Position numbers and translations under genes: made by a program. DNA of 64,000 nt, taken from the NCBI RefSeq assembly GCF_002245535.1, contig NZ_NKCN01000017.1, forward strand, positions 1 through 64,000, in the 5' to 3' direction. This DNA comes from Mycobacterium lehmannii. Its GTDB lineage: Bacteria > Actinomycetota > Actinomycetes > Mycobacteriales > Mycobacteriaceae. Below are positions 16,531 through 25,456 of this stretch, piece by piece. Every line of letters starts with the position of its first letter. Within the stretch, counting starts at the first letter, position 1. The notes under the pieces are model-generated. The model was not told where the DNA came from and searched no databases. It saw only the letters and a program-made list of their open reading frames with translations.

Positions 16531-17148
16531 TCAGACGATCGAGAACGACGCCGGCAGAGCGTTGCGGCCCGTCAGCGCCATCAGCACCGTCTCGCCCTGC
16601 TGCCCGGCGGCGATGCGTGCTGCCAACACCAGCGCGTCCTCGAGTACAGGTGGCGGCAGCGTGAACGAAAGACCAACGGCACGTGCGATGTCCAGGCTGT
16701 GCACGGCCAGCTCGAACGTCCGCGTCGGCAGATAGGTCCGCAACCGGATGCCCAGCCCGCCGAGCACCCGGATCAACGGGTCGTCCACCGTCTCCAATCG
16801 CGCGATCGCTCGGGAGACGAGGTCTGCCACGGCGGCCGCCGGGTCGTCACCGAGGTCGCGCCCGGCTTGCCTGCCGCGCTCAGCCACGTCGGCGGGGTCC
16901 AGGCCCAGTGCCGCCGGGTTCACCCGCGCGTAGTACTCCTGCGGCGTGGCGATGTCCTCGGCCTGAGCTGTGGTCTCGAGGTAGGTGAGCACGGTGGTCA
17001 GCGAGCGCGACGTGTGCCCGACAAGCGAGCGCAGGTCCCACTCGCCCAGACCCGGCCCCGATAACGCGTCGGCGGGAATGCGGCCGACCAGGTCCGCGAA
17101 ACTGTGTGCCGCTGAGGCGAACGTCTCCAGGATCGAGGGCGCAGTCAC
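16531..17148 (-). CDS. Maleylpyruvate isomerase-like (DinB-fold) protein
   Basis: A 205-residue mycothiol-dependent maleylpyruvate isomerase N-terminal type protein (DinB four-helix fold). A metal-binding histidine pattern is visible in LVGHTSRSLTTVLTYL and ELAVHSLDIARAVG. The GTG at 17148 overlaps the stop of citA (GTGA), so it follows citA in one operon. The longer open frame to 17268 is not the real start. Reaction unknown; the family includes thiol-dependent isomerases and transferases. Confidence 0.82.
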   Translation of the reverse strand: MTAPSILETFASAAHSFADLVGRIPADALSGPGLGEWDLRSLVGHTSRSLTTVLTYLETTAQAEDIATPQEYYARVNPAALGLDPADVAERGRQAGRDLGDDPAAAVADLVSRAIARLETVDDPLIRVLGGLGIRLRTYLPTRTFELAVHSLDIARAVGLSFTLPPPVLEDALVLAARIAAGQQGETVLMALTGRNALPASFSIV

Positions 17149-18263
17149 GACCGGACGACTTGGTCCCAGCCCTCGACCGACTCGGGGCTGCGCGGCGCCG
17201 GCCCGACGTAGATCGCCGACGGGCGCACCAGCTTGCCGAGCCGCTTCTGCTCGAGGATGTGCGCACACCAGCCCGCGGTGCGCCCGCAGGTGAACATCGC
17301 GGGCATCATCTTGGTCGGCACCTGGGCGAAGTCGAGGGTCACCGCCGCCCAGAACTCGACGTTGGTCTCGATGGCGCGATCGGGTCGGCGCTCCCGCAGT
17401 TCGGCAAGGGCGGCCTGCTCGAGGGCGGCCGCGACCTCGTAGCGCGGGGCCTCGAGCCGCTTGGCCGTCGCGCGCAGCACCCGGGCCCGCGGGTCCTCGG
17501 CGCGGTACACCCGGTGCCCGAAGCCCATCAGCTTCTCGTTGCGGTCGAGGATGCCCTTGACGACGGCGCGGGCGTCGCCGGTCTGCTCGGCCTCCTCAAT
17601 CATCGGGATCACCCGGGCCGGGGCCCCGCCGTGCAGCGGTCCGCTCATCGCGCCGATCGCGCCGGACAGGGCGGCAGCGACGTCGGCGCCGGTGGAGGCG
17701 ATCACGCGAGCGGTGAAGGTCGAGGCGTTCATACCGTGTTCGGCGGCGCTGACCCAGTAGGCGTCGATGGCCTCGACGTGCCGGGGGTCTGGGTCGCCCT
17801 GCCAGCGGGTCATGAATCGCTCTGTCACGGTGGAACATTCGTCGATGGTGCGCTGCGGGACCGCGGGGCGATAGATCCCCCGCGCCGACTGCGCGACGTA
17901 GGACAGTGCCATCACCGAGGCCCGGGCGAGGTGCTCGCGGGCGGTCGCATCGTCGATGTCGAGCAGCGGGGGATAGCCCCAGATCGGGGCCAACATCGCC
18001 AGTCCGGCCTGGACGTCGACGCGCACATCACCGCTGTGGATTGGCAGCGGGAATGGCTCGGCAGGCGGCAGACCGTTGCCGAACTTCCCGTCGACCAGCA
18101 GCGCCCACACGTCGCCGAAGGTGACCCGCTGGTTGACCAGATCCTCGATGTCGACGCCGCGGTACCGCAGCGCGCCGCCGTCCTTGTCGGGTTCGGCGAT
18201 CTCGGACGTGAAGGCGACGACGCCTTCGAGGCCGGGGACGAAGTCTTCGGGCACCGCGCTCAT
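17145..18263 (-). CDS. citA: Citrate synthase 2 CitA
   Basis: A 372-residue citrate synthase, condensing oxaloacetate and acetyl-CoA. It has LRYRGVDIEDLVNQ, the catalytic-region blocks EHGMNASTFTARVIASTGAD and GPLHGGAPARVI, and GFGHRVYRAEDPRARVL. This is the shorter second mycobacterial citrate synthase, distinct from gltA2 1.6 kb to the right. The start ATG 18263 is divergent from pdxH. The DinB-fold gene overlaps its stop. Confidence 0.93.
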   Translation of the reverse strand: MSAVPEDFVPGLEGVVAFTSEIAEPDKDGGALRYRGVDIEDLVNQRVTFGDVWALLVDGKFGNGLPPAEPFPLPIHSGDVRVDVQAGLAMLAPIWGYPPLLDIDDATAREHLARASVMALSYVAQSARGIYRPAVPQRTIDECSTVTERFMTRWQGDPDPRHVEAIDAYWVSAAEHGMNASTFTARVIASTGADVAAALSGAIGAMSGPLHGGAPARVIPMIEEAEQTGDARAVVKGILDRNEKLMGFGHRVYRAEDPRARVLRATAKRLEAPRYEVAAALEQAALAELRERRPDRAIETNVEFWAAVTLDFAQVPTKMMPAMFTCGRTAGWCAHILEQKRLGKLVRPSAIYVGPAPRSPESVEGWDQVVRS

Positions 18264-18346
18264 GGCCAGATTCTCGCACCTGTGAAACGGCGCTCATCTG
18301 GCGGTTGCGGACACGACGGCAGCCGGTGTGGGCGTAGCGTTGGCGC

Positions 18347-19009
18347 GTGGCGGAGGTAAGCCCGGAACACTTGGCGAGGATGCGGGTGGAATACGGTTCG
18401 GCGGAAAAGGACGGCAGTCCAGACCTGGACGTGGATTGGCTGGCCGACGGCTGGGTTACGTTGCTGCGCAAGTGGTTAGCCGATGCCGAGCGCGCCGGTG
18501 TCGCCGAACCCAATGCCATGGTCATCGCGACCGTCGACAACCGGGGACGGCCCGTCACCCGGTCGGTGTTGTGCAAGAGCGTCGACGACACCGGCATCAC
18601 GTTCTACACCAACTACGACTCCGACAAGGGCGAACAGCTAGCGGCGACGCCGTACGCGTCGGCCACCTTCCCCTGGTATCTGACCAGTCGCCAGGTCCAC
18701 GTCCGAGGCCCCGTGACCAAGGTGTCGGCGGAGGAGACCGCCGAGTACTGGTCGAAGCGGCCGCGGGGGTCGCAGTTGGGCGCGTGGGCGTCGTACCAGT
18801 CGAAGCCGATCGCCTCGCGCGCGGCGCTGCTGGAGCAACTGGCCGAGGTGACGCGGCGCTTCGAAGGTCAGGACACGGTGCCTGTCCCGCCGAACTGGGG
18901 TGGCTATCTGATCGCCGCCGACGTGGTCGAGTTCTGGCAGGGCCGGGAGAACCGGGTGCACAACAGGATTCGCATCCAGGACGGGCGCATCGAGCGGCTG
19001 CAGCCTTAG
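18347..19009 (+). CDS. pdxH: Pyridoxine/pyridoxamine 5'-phosphate oxidase PdxH
   Basis: A 220-residue FMN enzyme that oxidises pyridoxine or pyridoxamine phosphate to PLP. Recognisable blocks are RSVLCKSVDDTGITFYTNYDS with KGEQL for FMN binding, QVHVRGPVTKVSAEETAEYW, RPRGSQLGAWAS, and EFWQGRENRVHNRI near the C-terminus. It starts at GTG 18347. The gene lies between the two citrate synthases, and several PLP enzymes lie elsewhere in the window. Confidence 0.93.
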   Translation: MAEVSPEHLARMRVEYGSAEKDGSPDLDVDWLADGWVTLLRKWLADAERAGVAEPNAMVIATVDNRGRPVTRSVLCKSVDDTGITFYTNYDSDKGEQLAATPYASATFPWYLTSRQVHVRGPVTKVSAEETAEYWSKRPRGSQLGAWASYQSKPIASRAALLEQLAEVTRRFEGQDTVPVPPNWGGYLIAADVVEFWQGRENRVHNRIRIQDGRIERLQP

Positions 19010-19121
19010 GTGCCGGCGTTCGCTACCGCGAGGCACCGGCCCGAAATGCTGACGTCGATCATGTTCTCGGAGCAGATGAATTCTTAGCTCCTTCATAGAT
19101 TCGACCGTTAGGATCGCGTTC

Positions 19122-19772
19122 GTGCCTGACGGTAGGGGGGCGCAGTCCGTTGGGCTGCGAGAACGCAAGAAACAGCGCACGCGTGCGACTCTCATCGACG
19201 CCGCCGTGGAACTGTGCAACGGACAGGGTTTCGACAACACCACCGTCGACCAAATCGCCGCGGTGGCCGACGTCTCACCGCGCACCTTTAGCCGGTACTT
19301 CCCGACCAAGGACTCGATCGCGCTGGCCCTGGTCGACGAAATCGTCGACGAAGTCGCCGTCGAGTTGGAGCGCCAACCCGCCGAACTGAACCACCTGGAG
19401 GCGATCCTGCGCGCCTACGTCGCGATGGGGGAGGCGGCCAAGCACGCGGGGCCCGATGATCTGCGAGCCGAGCGGGTGTTGTGCATCGCCCGGATCATCC
19501 TGTCGTCGCCGACGCTGCGGCAGATCACCCCCGATTTCCGGGGCAACGCGGTCGAACGCGCGCTCGCCAGGCGCATGCGCGTCGACCTCAGCGACCGCCG
19601 GGTGCGGCTGACATCCGCGACGTGGAGTGCGGTGATAATGACGGCGCTCACCGATGTCGTGCAGGTCAACAGCGACTGGTCACAGGTGTCCCTCGACGAC
19701 CTGATCGACCACTTGGAGACGGTCTTCGCGGAGTTCACCGGCTTGTTGGGTAATCTGCGGCTGCCCGTCTGA
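19122..19772 (+). CDS. TetR-family transcriptional regulator
   Basis: A 216-residue repressor-type protein. The N-terminal HTH spans about residues 14-60: RERKKQRTRATLIDAAVELC, then VDQIAAVADVSPRTFSRYFPTKDSIALALVDE. The C-terminal ligand domain is helical and not recognisable. It starts at GTG 19122 and is followed after 97 bases by gltA2. A role in gltA2 control is possible but not shown. Confidence 0.88.
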   Translation: MPDGRGAQSVGLRERKKQRTRATLIDAAVELCNGQGFDNTTVDQIAAVADVSPRTFSRYFPTKDSIALALVDEIVDEVAVELERQPAELNHLEAILRAYVAMGEAAKHAGPDDLRAERVLCIARIILSSPTLRQITPDFRGNAVERALARRMRVDLSDRRVRLTSATWSAVIMTALTDVVQVNSDWSQVSLDDLIDHLETVFAEFTGLLGNLRLPV

Positions 19773-19869
19773 GCAAGTGACCGCCCCCGGCGGGGCACGC
19801 GTGCCGGAATGGGACTACCTTTTGTAGGAGCAATGTCCGAATACTCCCAGCAGCGACGAAGGGAAACTC

Positions 19870-21177
19870 GTGGCCGATAACGCGAAGAGTGGGGAAGGGC
19901 AAGCCACCCTCTCCTACCCCGGTGGCACGCTCGACCTTGACATCGTTTCCGCCACCGAAGGCGCTGACGGCATCGCGCTGGGTTCACTTCTGGCCAAGTC
20001 CGGCTACACCACCTTCGACGAGGGCTTCGTCAACACGGCGTCGACCAAGAGTGCGATCACCTACATCGACGGCGACGCCGGCATCCTGCGCTACCGCGGC
20101 TACCCGATCGAGCAGCTCGCCGAGAAGTCGAACTTCATCGAGGTGAGCTATCTGCTCATCTACGGTGAGCTGCCCACCAAGGAACAGCTCGCGGAGTTCA
20201 CCACCCGGATTCAGCGGCACACGCTGCTGCACGAGGACCTCAAGCGGTTCTTCGACGGGTTCCCGGCCAACGCCCACCCGATGCCGGTGCTGTCCAGCGC
20301 GGTCAACGCGCTGTCGACGTACTACGAGGATTCGCTGGATCCGTTCGACGACAACCAGGTCGAGCTGTCGACGATCCGGCTGCTGGCCAAGCTGCCGACC
20401 ATCGCGGCGTACGCCTACAAGAAGTCGGCCGGCCAGCCGTTCCTGTACCCGGACAACTCGCTGACGCTGGTCGAGAACTTCCTGCGGATGACGTTCGGAT
20501 TCCCGGCCGAGCCCTACGAGGTCGATCCCGAGATCGTCCGCGCGCTGGACATGCTGTTCATCCTGCATGCCGACCATGAGCAGAACTGCTCGACGTCGAC
20601 GGTGCGGTTGGTCGGCTCGTCGCAGGCCAACCTGTTCACGTCGATCTCCGGTGGCATCAACGCGCTGTGGGGCCCGCTGCACGGCGGCGCGAACCAGGCG
20701 GTGCTGGAGATGCTGGAGAAGATCCGCCAGGCCGACTTCGACGTCCACGAGTTCATCAAGAAGGTGAAGAACCGCGAGGACGGCGTCAAGCTGATGGGCT
20801 TTGGCCACCGGGTCTACAAGAACTACGACCCGCGCGCCCGCATCGTCAAGGAGCAGGCCGACAAGATCCTCGGCAAGCTCGGCGGCGACGACGAGATGCT
20901 GGACATCGCACGGACTCTCGAGGAAGCCGCGCTCACCGACGACTTCTTCATCGAGCGCAAGCTCTACCCGAACGTCGACTTCTACACCGGCGTGATCTAC
21001 CGGGCGATGGGCTTCCCGACGCGCATGTTCACCGTGCTGTTCGCGCTCGGCCGGCTGCCCGGCTGGATCGCGCACTGGCGGGAGATGCACGACGAGGGCA
21101 GCGGCAAGATCGGCCGTCCGCGCCAGGTCTACACCGGTTACACCGAGCGCGACTACAAGGACGTCAGCAGCCGCTAA
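19870..21177 (+). CDS. gltA: Citrate synthase GltA2
   Basis: A 435-residue hexameric-type citrate synthase, the main TCA-cycle entry enzyme. It has LRYRGYPIEQLAEKSNF, FILHADHEQNCSTSTVRLVGSS (first active-site His), GPLHGGANQAVLEML (second His) and GFGHRVYKNYDPRARIVKEQ with IERKLYPNVDFYTGVIYRAMG. It starts at GTG 19870. Upstream, 19814-19828 holds CTACCTTTTGTAGG, sharing an 11-mer with the cspB promoter region. A hairpin follows at 21229-21251. Confidence 0.95.
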   Translation: MADNAKSGEGQATLSYPGGTLDLDIVSATEGADGIALGSLLAKSGYTTFDEGFVNTASTKSAITYIDGDAGILRYRGYPIEQLAEKSNFIEVSYLLIYGELPTKEQLAEFTTRIQRHTLLHEDLKRFFDGFPANAHPMPVLSSAVNALSTYYEDSLDPFDDNQVELSTIRLLAKLPTIAAYAYKKSAGQPFLYPDNSLTLVENFLRMTFGFPAEPYEVDPEIVRALDMLFILHADHEQNCSTSTVRLVGSSQANLFTSISGGINALWGPLHGGANQAVLEMLEKIRQADFDVHEFIKKVKNREDGVKLMGFGHRVYKNYDPRARIVKEQADKILGKLGGDDEMLDIARTLEEAALTDDFFIERKLYPNVDFYTGVIYRAMGFPTRMFTVLFALGRLPGWIAHWREMHDEGSGKIGRPRQVYTGYTERDYKDVSSR

Positions 21178-21228
21178 CTAGGTTGCCTCCTGCGCCGCCT
21201 CCCCCGCCTGTGCTGCCTCCCCCGCGCC

Positions 21229-21251
21229 GAACGTGGGTTACCCGCACGTTC
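21229..21251. terminator. Hairpin after gltA2
   Basis: GAACGTG at 21229-21235 pairs with CACGTTC at 21245-21251 around a small loop that contains GGTTACC. It lies about 50 bases after the gltA2 stop. There is no T-tract, as is common for mycobacterial terminators, so it could equally be a regulator site for the MFS gene downstream. Confidence 0.45.
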
Positions 21252-21333
21252 TGGGCGTCCGGAGCGTGGCGTAAGCCCACAATCGGCGTCGCGAATCTCA
21301 CCGCCTTGGCAGCTTGCCGGGAGAACAGTTGTA

Positions 21334-21360
21334 GTTTCACAATTGTTGGGTGAATGAAAC
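21334..21360. promoter_or_regulatory. Overlapping inverted repeats, likely MarR operator
   Basis: Two nested dyads share one centre: GTTTCA (21334-21339) with TGAAAC (21355-21360), and TTCAC (21336-21340) with GTGAA (21350-21354), around CAATTG. The site ends 13 bases before the MFS ATG at 21374 and covers the alternative GTG at 21350. The MarR gene two places downstream is the natural candidate to bind it (inference). Confidence 0.5.
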
Positions 21361-21373
21361 CGTCGTCCGGTCA

Positions 21374-22786
21374 ATGAGCGCTCGGCGCAAGGCCACCATC
21401 TTGGTGACCTGCTGCCTGAGCCTGCTGATCGTGTCGATGGACGCGACGATCGTCAATGTCGCGATTCCCAACATCCGCGCCGACCTCGACGCCACCGGGT
21501 CGCAGCTCCAGTGGGTGATCGACATCTACACGCTGGTGTTGGCCTCGCTGCTATTGCTGTCGGGAGCGGCTGCAGACCGGTTCGGTCGTCGAGGCACGTT
21601 CCAGATCGGGCTGACGGTGTTCGCGGTCGCGTCGCTGCTGTGCAGCCTGGCGCCCAACATCGAGACGCTGATCGCCGCCCGCTTCCTCCAGGCGATCGGT
21701 GGCTCGATGATGAACCCCGTCGCGATGTCGATCATCACGCAGGTGTTCACCGGCAGGGTGGAACGCGCCCGGGCCATCGGCATATGGGGCGGTGTCGTCG
21801 GCATCTCGATGGCCGCGGGGCCGATCGTCGGCGGTGTGCTCATCGAGTGGATCAACTGGCGCGCCGTGTTCTGGATCAATCTGCCGATCTGCGCGGTGGC
21901 GATCCTGCTCACCGTCATCTTCGTCCCGAAGTCCAAGTCGCTGACCATGCGCGACGTCGATCCGATCGGCCAGCTGCTGGGTATGGCGTTCCTGTTCGGC
22001 CTCGTCTTCGTGCTCATCGAGGGACCGGTCATGGGATGGGGACACGTTCGTACGGTCGCCGTGGCGGTCGGCGCGGTCGCGGCCTTCGTCGGCTTCGTGG
22101 CTTATGAGGCTCGCAGGCGGGACCCGTTCATCGATCTAAGGTTCTTCCGGAGCATTCCGTTTGCGTCGGCGACGATGATTGCGGTGTGCGCATTCGCGTC
22201 GTGGGGTGCGTTCCTGTTCATGATGTCGCTGTACCTGCAGGACGCGCGCGGTTTCTCGGCGTTTCACACGGGGTTGATCTATCTGCCGATAGCCGTTGGG
22301 GCACTGATGTTTTCGCCGTTGTCCGGCCGGATGGTGGGGCGGTTCGGTGCCCGACCTTCGCTGCTGTCTGCGGGTGTGCTCATCACGGCGGCGACGATTA
22401 TGCTCGCCCAGCTGTCGGCGACGACACCGGTGTGGCAGCTGCTCGTGATCTTCGCTGTCTTCGGCATCGGGTTCTCGATGGTCAACGCGCCGGTGACCAA
22501 CGCCGCCGTCAGCGGCATGCCGACCGACCGGGCGGGGGCCGCGTCGGCGATCGCATCGACCAGCAGGCAGGTCGGCGTGAGTATTGGTGTGGCACTGTGT
22601 GGTTCGGTCGCAGGCGGCGCGCTGGCCGCGACGGGCCCAGGGTTCGCGGAGGCCGCTCGCCCGCTGTGGATGATCTGCGCGGTGCTTGGGGTGGTGATCA
22701 TCGTGCTCGGCTTCTACTCGACGTCCGGCAGGGCGTTGCGGTCTGCCGATCGACTGGAACCGTTGGTGACGGCCGATGTCCGGTAA
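21374..22786 (+). CDS. DHA2-type MFS drug exporter (EmrB/QacA-like)
   Basis: A 470-residue transporter with about fourteen membrane segments. Signature blocks are LSLLIVSMDATIVNVAIPNI in helix 1, LLLSGAAADRFGRRGTFQIG (motif A), and GGVVGISMAAGPIVGGVLIEW (motif C). Expected to exchange protons for a toxic organic compound. The ATG at 21374 was chosen because a GTG eight codons upstream lies inside the operator-like dyad. The MarR gene overlaps its end by 11 bases. Confidence 0.9.
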   Translation: MSARRKATILVTCCLSLLIVSMDATIVNVAIPNIRADLDATGSQLQWVIDIYTLVLASLLLLSGAAADRFGRRGTFQIGLTVFAVASLLCSLAPNIETLIAARFLQAIGGSMMNPVAMSIITQVFTGRVERARAIGIWGGVVGISMAAGPIVGGVLIEWINWRAVFWINLPICAVAILLTVIFVPKSKSLTMRDVDPIGQLLGMAFLFGLVFVLIEGPVMGWGHVRTVAVAVGAVAAFVGFVAYEARRRDPFIDLRFFRSIPFASATMIAVCAFASWGAFLFMMSLYLQDARGFSAFHTGLIYLPIAVGALMFSPLSGRMVGRFGARPSLLSAGVLITAATIMLAQLSATTPVWQLLVIFAVFGIGFSMVNAPVTNAAVSGMPTDRAGAASAIASTSRQVGVSIGVALCGSVAGGALAATGPGFAEAARPLWMICAVLGVVIIVLGFYSTSGRALRSADRLEPLVTADVR

Positions 22787-23195
22787 TCGAGGGGCAGACG
22801 AGGCGTGGCGGGCGATGGCGACGTTCGTCGTCGAGAACCACGACAGCTGGAAGCGGGCGATCGTCGAGCACTCCGGGTTGCCGTTCAGCAGGGTGCGCAT
22901 CCTGCGGCGGTTGAGCCGACGGCCGATGACCGTCAAGGAGTTGGCGCACGCGGCGACCATCGACGCGCCGGCCGCGACGGTCGCGGTCAACGACTTGGAG
23001 GGGCGCGGGTTGGTGGTGCGTCAGGTGGATCCGGAGAATCGCCGGTGCAAGCGAGTGTCGCTCACCGATGCGGGATGCGCCATGGTGGCCAAGATCGACG
23101 CGGTCGACGACCCGGCGCCCGAGTCCCTGGCGAACCTGGACCAAGCCGACGTCGAGGCGTTGCGCGAGATACTCGCCAAGCTGTCGGCCGATTAA
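22776..23195 (+). CDS. MarR-family regulator
   Basis: A 139-residue winged-helix regulator. The recognition region RRPMTVKELAHAATIDAPAATVAVNDLEGRGLV and wing RQVDPENRRCKRVSLTDAG are typical. It overlaps the MFS gene by 11 bases, so both are made from one transcript. This arrangement usually means the regulator represses the exporter and itself until a ligand binds. The stop overlaps the stop of the convergent FAD oxidoreductase by four bases. Confidence 0.9.
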   Translation: MSGNRGADEAWRAMATFVVENHDSWKRAIVEHSGLPFSRVRILRRLSRRPMTVKELAHAATIDAPAATVAVNDLEGRGLVVRQVDPENRRCKRVSLTDAGCAMVAKIDAVDDPAPESLANLDQADVEALREILAKLSAD

Positions 23196-24730
23196 CGCTC
23201 CAGCACCGCCATCGCGGCATTGTGTCCACCGATACCTGATACTCCGCCACCACGACGTGAACCCGATCCGCACAACAGGATTCGCTCATGTGCGGTCCCC
23301 ACGCCCCAGCGTCGAGCCGGGGTGTCCAGTGGTTCGTCATCCTCGGCGAACGGCCACGTCAACGCTCCGTGAAAGATATGCCCGCCCGTCATGCCGAGCG
23401 AGTGTTCGAGGTCGACGGTCGTCTTCGTCTCGATGCACAACCGGCCAGCCGAGTCTTCCATTAGCACATCGTGAATCGGCTCGGCCAGAACGGAGTTCAA
23501 CGAATTGAGCACCGCAGAGGTCAAGGAGTCGCGCATTCGATCCGGATCGCCGGAGGACACCAAGTGGTGAGGGGTATGCAAGCCGAACACCGTTAGCGTC
23601 TGCGCACCGGCAGCGCGCAGTTCATCGGACAGGATCGAGGGATCGGTCAGCGAGTGGCAGTAGATTTCGCACGGCAGCGGGTCCGGCACAACGCCGTGGT
23701 CCGCCTGCCCGTAAGCCGCGTCCAGTTGGCGGTACGTCTCGTTGATGTGGAACGTTCCGCCGAACGCCTGCTCGGGTGTGACTGCGTCGTCGCGCAATCG
23801 CGGTAGGCGCCGCAGCATCAGGTTCACCTTGACCTGCGCACCCGGCGTCGACTCCGGCGGTTGCTCACCCAGCAAGCCCGCGAGCACGGTCGGAGTCACG
23901 TTGGCCAGAATAACGTCGCCTTGGACGGTGCCATCGACACCACCGCAGCGGTAGCGCACTTCGCCCTCGGGATCGACCGCGTACACCTCTGCGCCACAGG
24001 TAATTTCGGCGCCAAAGCCGGTGGCAGCCGCGGTCAGTGCACCGCTAACGGCGCCCATCCCGCCGATCGGCACATCCCAGTCGCCGGTTCCGCCGCCGAG
24101 CAGGTGGTAGAGAAAGCAGACATTTTGGATCAACGACGGGTCGTCGAGGCGAGCGAAGGTCCCGATCAACGCGTCGGTGGCCATCACGCCGCGGACCACG
24201 TCGTTGTCGACGGCCGAGGCGATCGAGTGCCCGATCGGCTCGTCGACCATCGACCGCCACGCGGTTTCGTCATCGACGAGAGCGCGCGCTTGTGTGCGCG
24301 TCAGAAGCGGTTCCAGCAGCGTCGGCCATAACCGCTCGATCAGGCCACCGCACCAGCGGTAGAACTCGGCGAACCGCGATTCGTCGGCGGCCGCGCCGAT
24401 CGCATCGAACGTCGACGTAGGGCAGATGAGCAGTCCGGTGCGGCCGCCGGTCGTCGGGTCGGGCGTGTATGACGAGTAGCGGCGACGCACCAGGCGCACC
24501 CGCGCGCCCAGGTCGTCGATGATGCGCCGGGGCAGCAGGCTGACGAGGTAGGAGTACCGCGACAGTCGGGCGTCGACTCCCTCGAAAGCGTGCGCGGAAA
24601 CCGCCGCGCCGCCGACGTGGTCCAGTCGCTCCAGCACCCGAACCCGACGACCCGCCTTCGCCAGATACGCCGCCGCGACGAGACCGTTGTGCCCGCCGCC
24701 GACGACGATGACGTCGTAACTGGGGCTCAG
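23192..24730 (-). CDS. Phytoene-desaturase-like FAD/NAD(P) oxidoreductase (Rv0897c type), apparent CTG start
   Basis: A 512-residue flavoprotein of the CrtI-like amine-oxidase superfamily. The dinucleotide motif DVIVVGGGHNGLVAAAYL occupies residues 5-22, and the C-terminal end GVSGIGGHNAAMAVLER is also typical. The first ATG/GTG/TTG in frame is GTG 24639, which would remove the whole FAD-binding strand. An in-frame stop lies eight codons further up. The only start that keeps the domain is CTG at 24730, which overlaps the DUF2630 stop as CTGA. Substrate unknown. Confidence 0.85.
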   Translation of the reverse strand: MSPSYDVIVVGGGHNGLVAAAYLAKAGRRVRVLERLDHVGGAAVSAHAFEGVDARLSRYSYLVSLLPRRIIDDLGARVRLVRRRYSSYTPDPTTGGRTGLLICPTSTFDAIGAAADESRFAEFYRWCGGLIERLWPTLLEPLLTRTQARALVDDETAWRSMVDEPIGHSIASAVDNDVVRGVMATDALIGTFARLDDPSLIQNVCFLYHLLGGGTGDWDVPIGGMGAVSGALTAAATGFGAEITCGAEVYAVDPEGEVRYRCGGVDGTVQGDVILANVTPTVLAGLLGEQPPESTPGAQVKVNLMLRRLPRLRDDAVTPEQAFGGTFHINETYRQLDAAYGQADHGVVPDPLPCEIYCHSLTDPSILSDELRAAGAQTLTVFGLHTPHHLVSSGDPDRMRDSLTSAVLNSLNSVLAEPIHDVLMEDSAGRLCIETKTTVDLEHSLGMTGGHIFHGALTWPFAEDDEPLDTPARRWGVGTAHERILLCGSGSRRGGGVSGIGGHNAAMAVLER

Positions 24731-24975
24731 TTGAGGTAGCCCTCGACCTCATCGGGCGGACGCACCTCGGCTTCGCGTGGATCGCCGCCGGTCTCCCGAA
24801 GCGCCCGGCGCTGCCGCAGCAGATCCCAACACTGGTCGAGCTGCACCTCGACGGCCTTCAGCCGTCGGTGCTCCTCGGATTCGTCGATCTCGCGGTTCTG
24901 GAGCTGTGCGCGCAGCTCCTGCTCCTCGGCGACCAGCCTGTTGACCTGGTCGAGAATGTCTTGGTCTTTGGTCAC
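24727..24975 (-). CDS. DUF2630 protein
   Basis: An 82-residue charged helical protein. The pattern ILDQVNRLVAEEQELRAQL ... SEEHRRLKAVEVQLDQCWDLLRQRRA is DUF2630 and likely forms a two-helix coiled coil. It ends PPDEVEGYLN. The GTG at 24975 (VTKDQDILD) fits relatives. It is the first gene of a pair with the FAD oxidoreductase and is divergent from the FKBP gene by 22 bases. Function unknown. Confidence 0.87.
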   Translation of the reverse strand: MTKDQDILDQVNRLVAEEQELRAQLQNREIDESEEHRRLKAVEVQLDQCWDLLRQRRALRETGGDPREAEVRPPDEVEGYLN

Positions 24976-24997
24976 AGCACCAGTCTGCCCGACTACC

Positions 24998-25381
24998 GTG
25001 AGTGCGGTGACCTCAAGTTCAGGGCAGAAGCCCGAAATCGAATTCCCCGACGGCCCTCCGCCCACCGAATTGGTGATCACCGATCTGGTCGTTGGCGACG
25101 GCGCCGAAGCGGTGCCCGGCGGCAACGTCGAGGTGCACTACGTCGGCGTGGAGTACGACACCGGCGAAGAATTCGACAGTTCATGGAACCGCGGCGAGTC
25201 GATCGAGTTCCCCCTGCGCGGACTCATCCAGGGTTGGCAGGACGGCATTCCGGGCATGAAGGTCGGCGGTCGTCGACAGCTCGTCATCCCGCCTGAGCAG
25301 GCCTACGGTCCCGCCGGCGGTGGGCACCGGCTGTCGGGTAAGACGCTGATCTTCGTCATCGACCTGCTGGCGACCCGCTGA
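24998..25381 (+). CDS. FKBP-type peptidyl-prolyl isomerase
   Basis: A 127-residue single-domain FKBP that catalyses cis-trans isomerisation of proline bonds. The domain has VEVHYVGVEYDTGEEFDSSW, FPLRGLIQGWQDGIPGMKVGGRR and LVIPPEQAYGPAGGG, with most residues of the FK506 pocket. There is no signal peptide, so it is cytoplasmic. GTG codons at 24998 and 25007 are both in frame; the first was used. It converges on prrB. Confidence 0.9.
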   Translation: MSAVTSSSGQKPEIEFPDGPPPTELVITDLVVGDGAEAVPGGNVEVHYVGVEYDTGEEFDSSWNRGESIEFPLRGLIQGWQDGIPGMKVGGRRQLVIPPEQAYGPAGGGHRLSGKTLIFVIDLLATR

Positions 25382-25456
25382 CCTGCCGCCGAAACTGAAG
25401 ATTTACGCGTTGAAACGGCGAATCCTCGCGCAAATGTTCAGACTCGGCGCCAAAGC

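Noticed and set aside
15664..17064. 466-codon plus-strand frame
   Set aside because: It runs through the end of fprB and antisense to the VOC and DinB-fold genes, and has no domain of its own.
19984..21090. 368-codon minus-strand open frame
   Set aside because: Antisense to gltA2; composition and lack of domains show a shadow frame.
24639..24730. Frameshift instead of CTG start in the FAD oxidoreductase
   Set aside because: The frame through the FAD motif is uninterrupted up to CTG 24730, which coincides with the overlap pattern of neighbouring gene pairs, so no indel is needed. It is not fully excluded.
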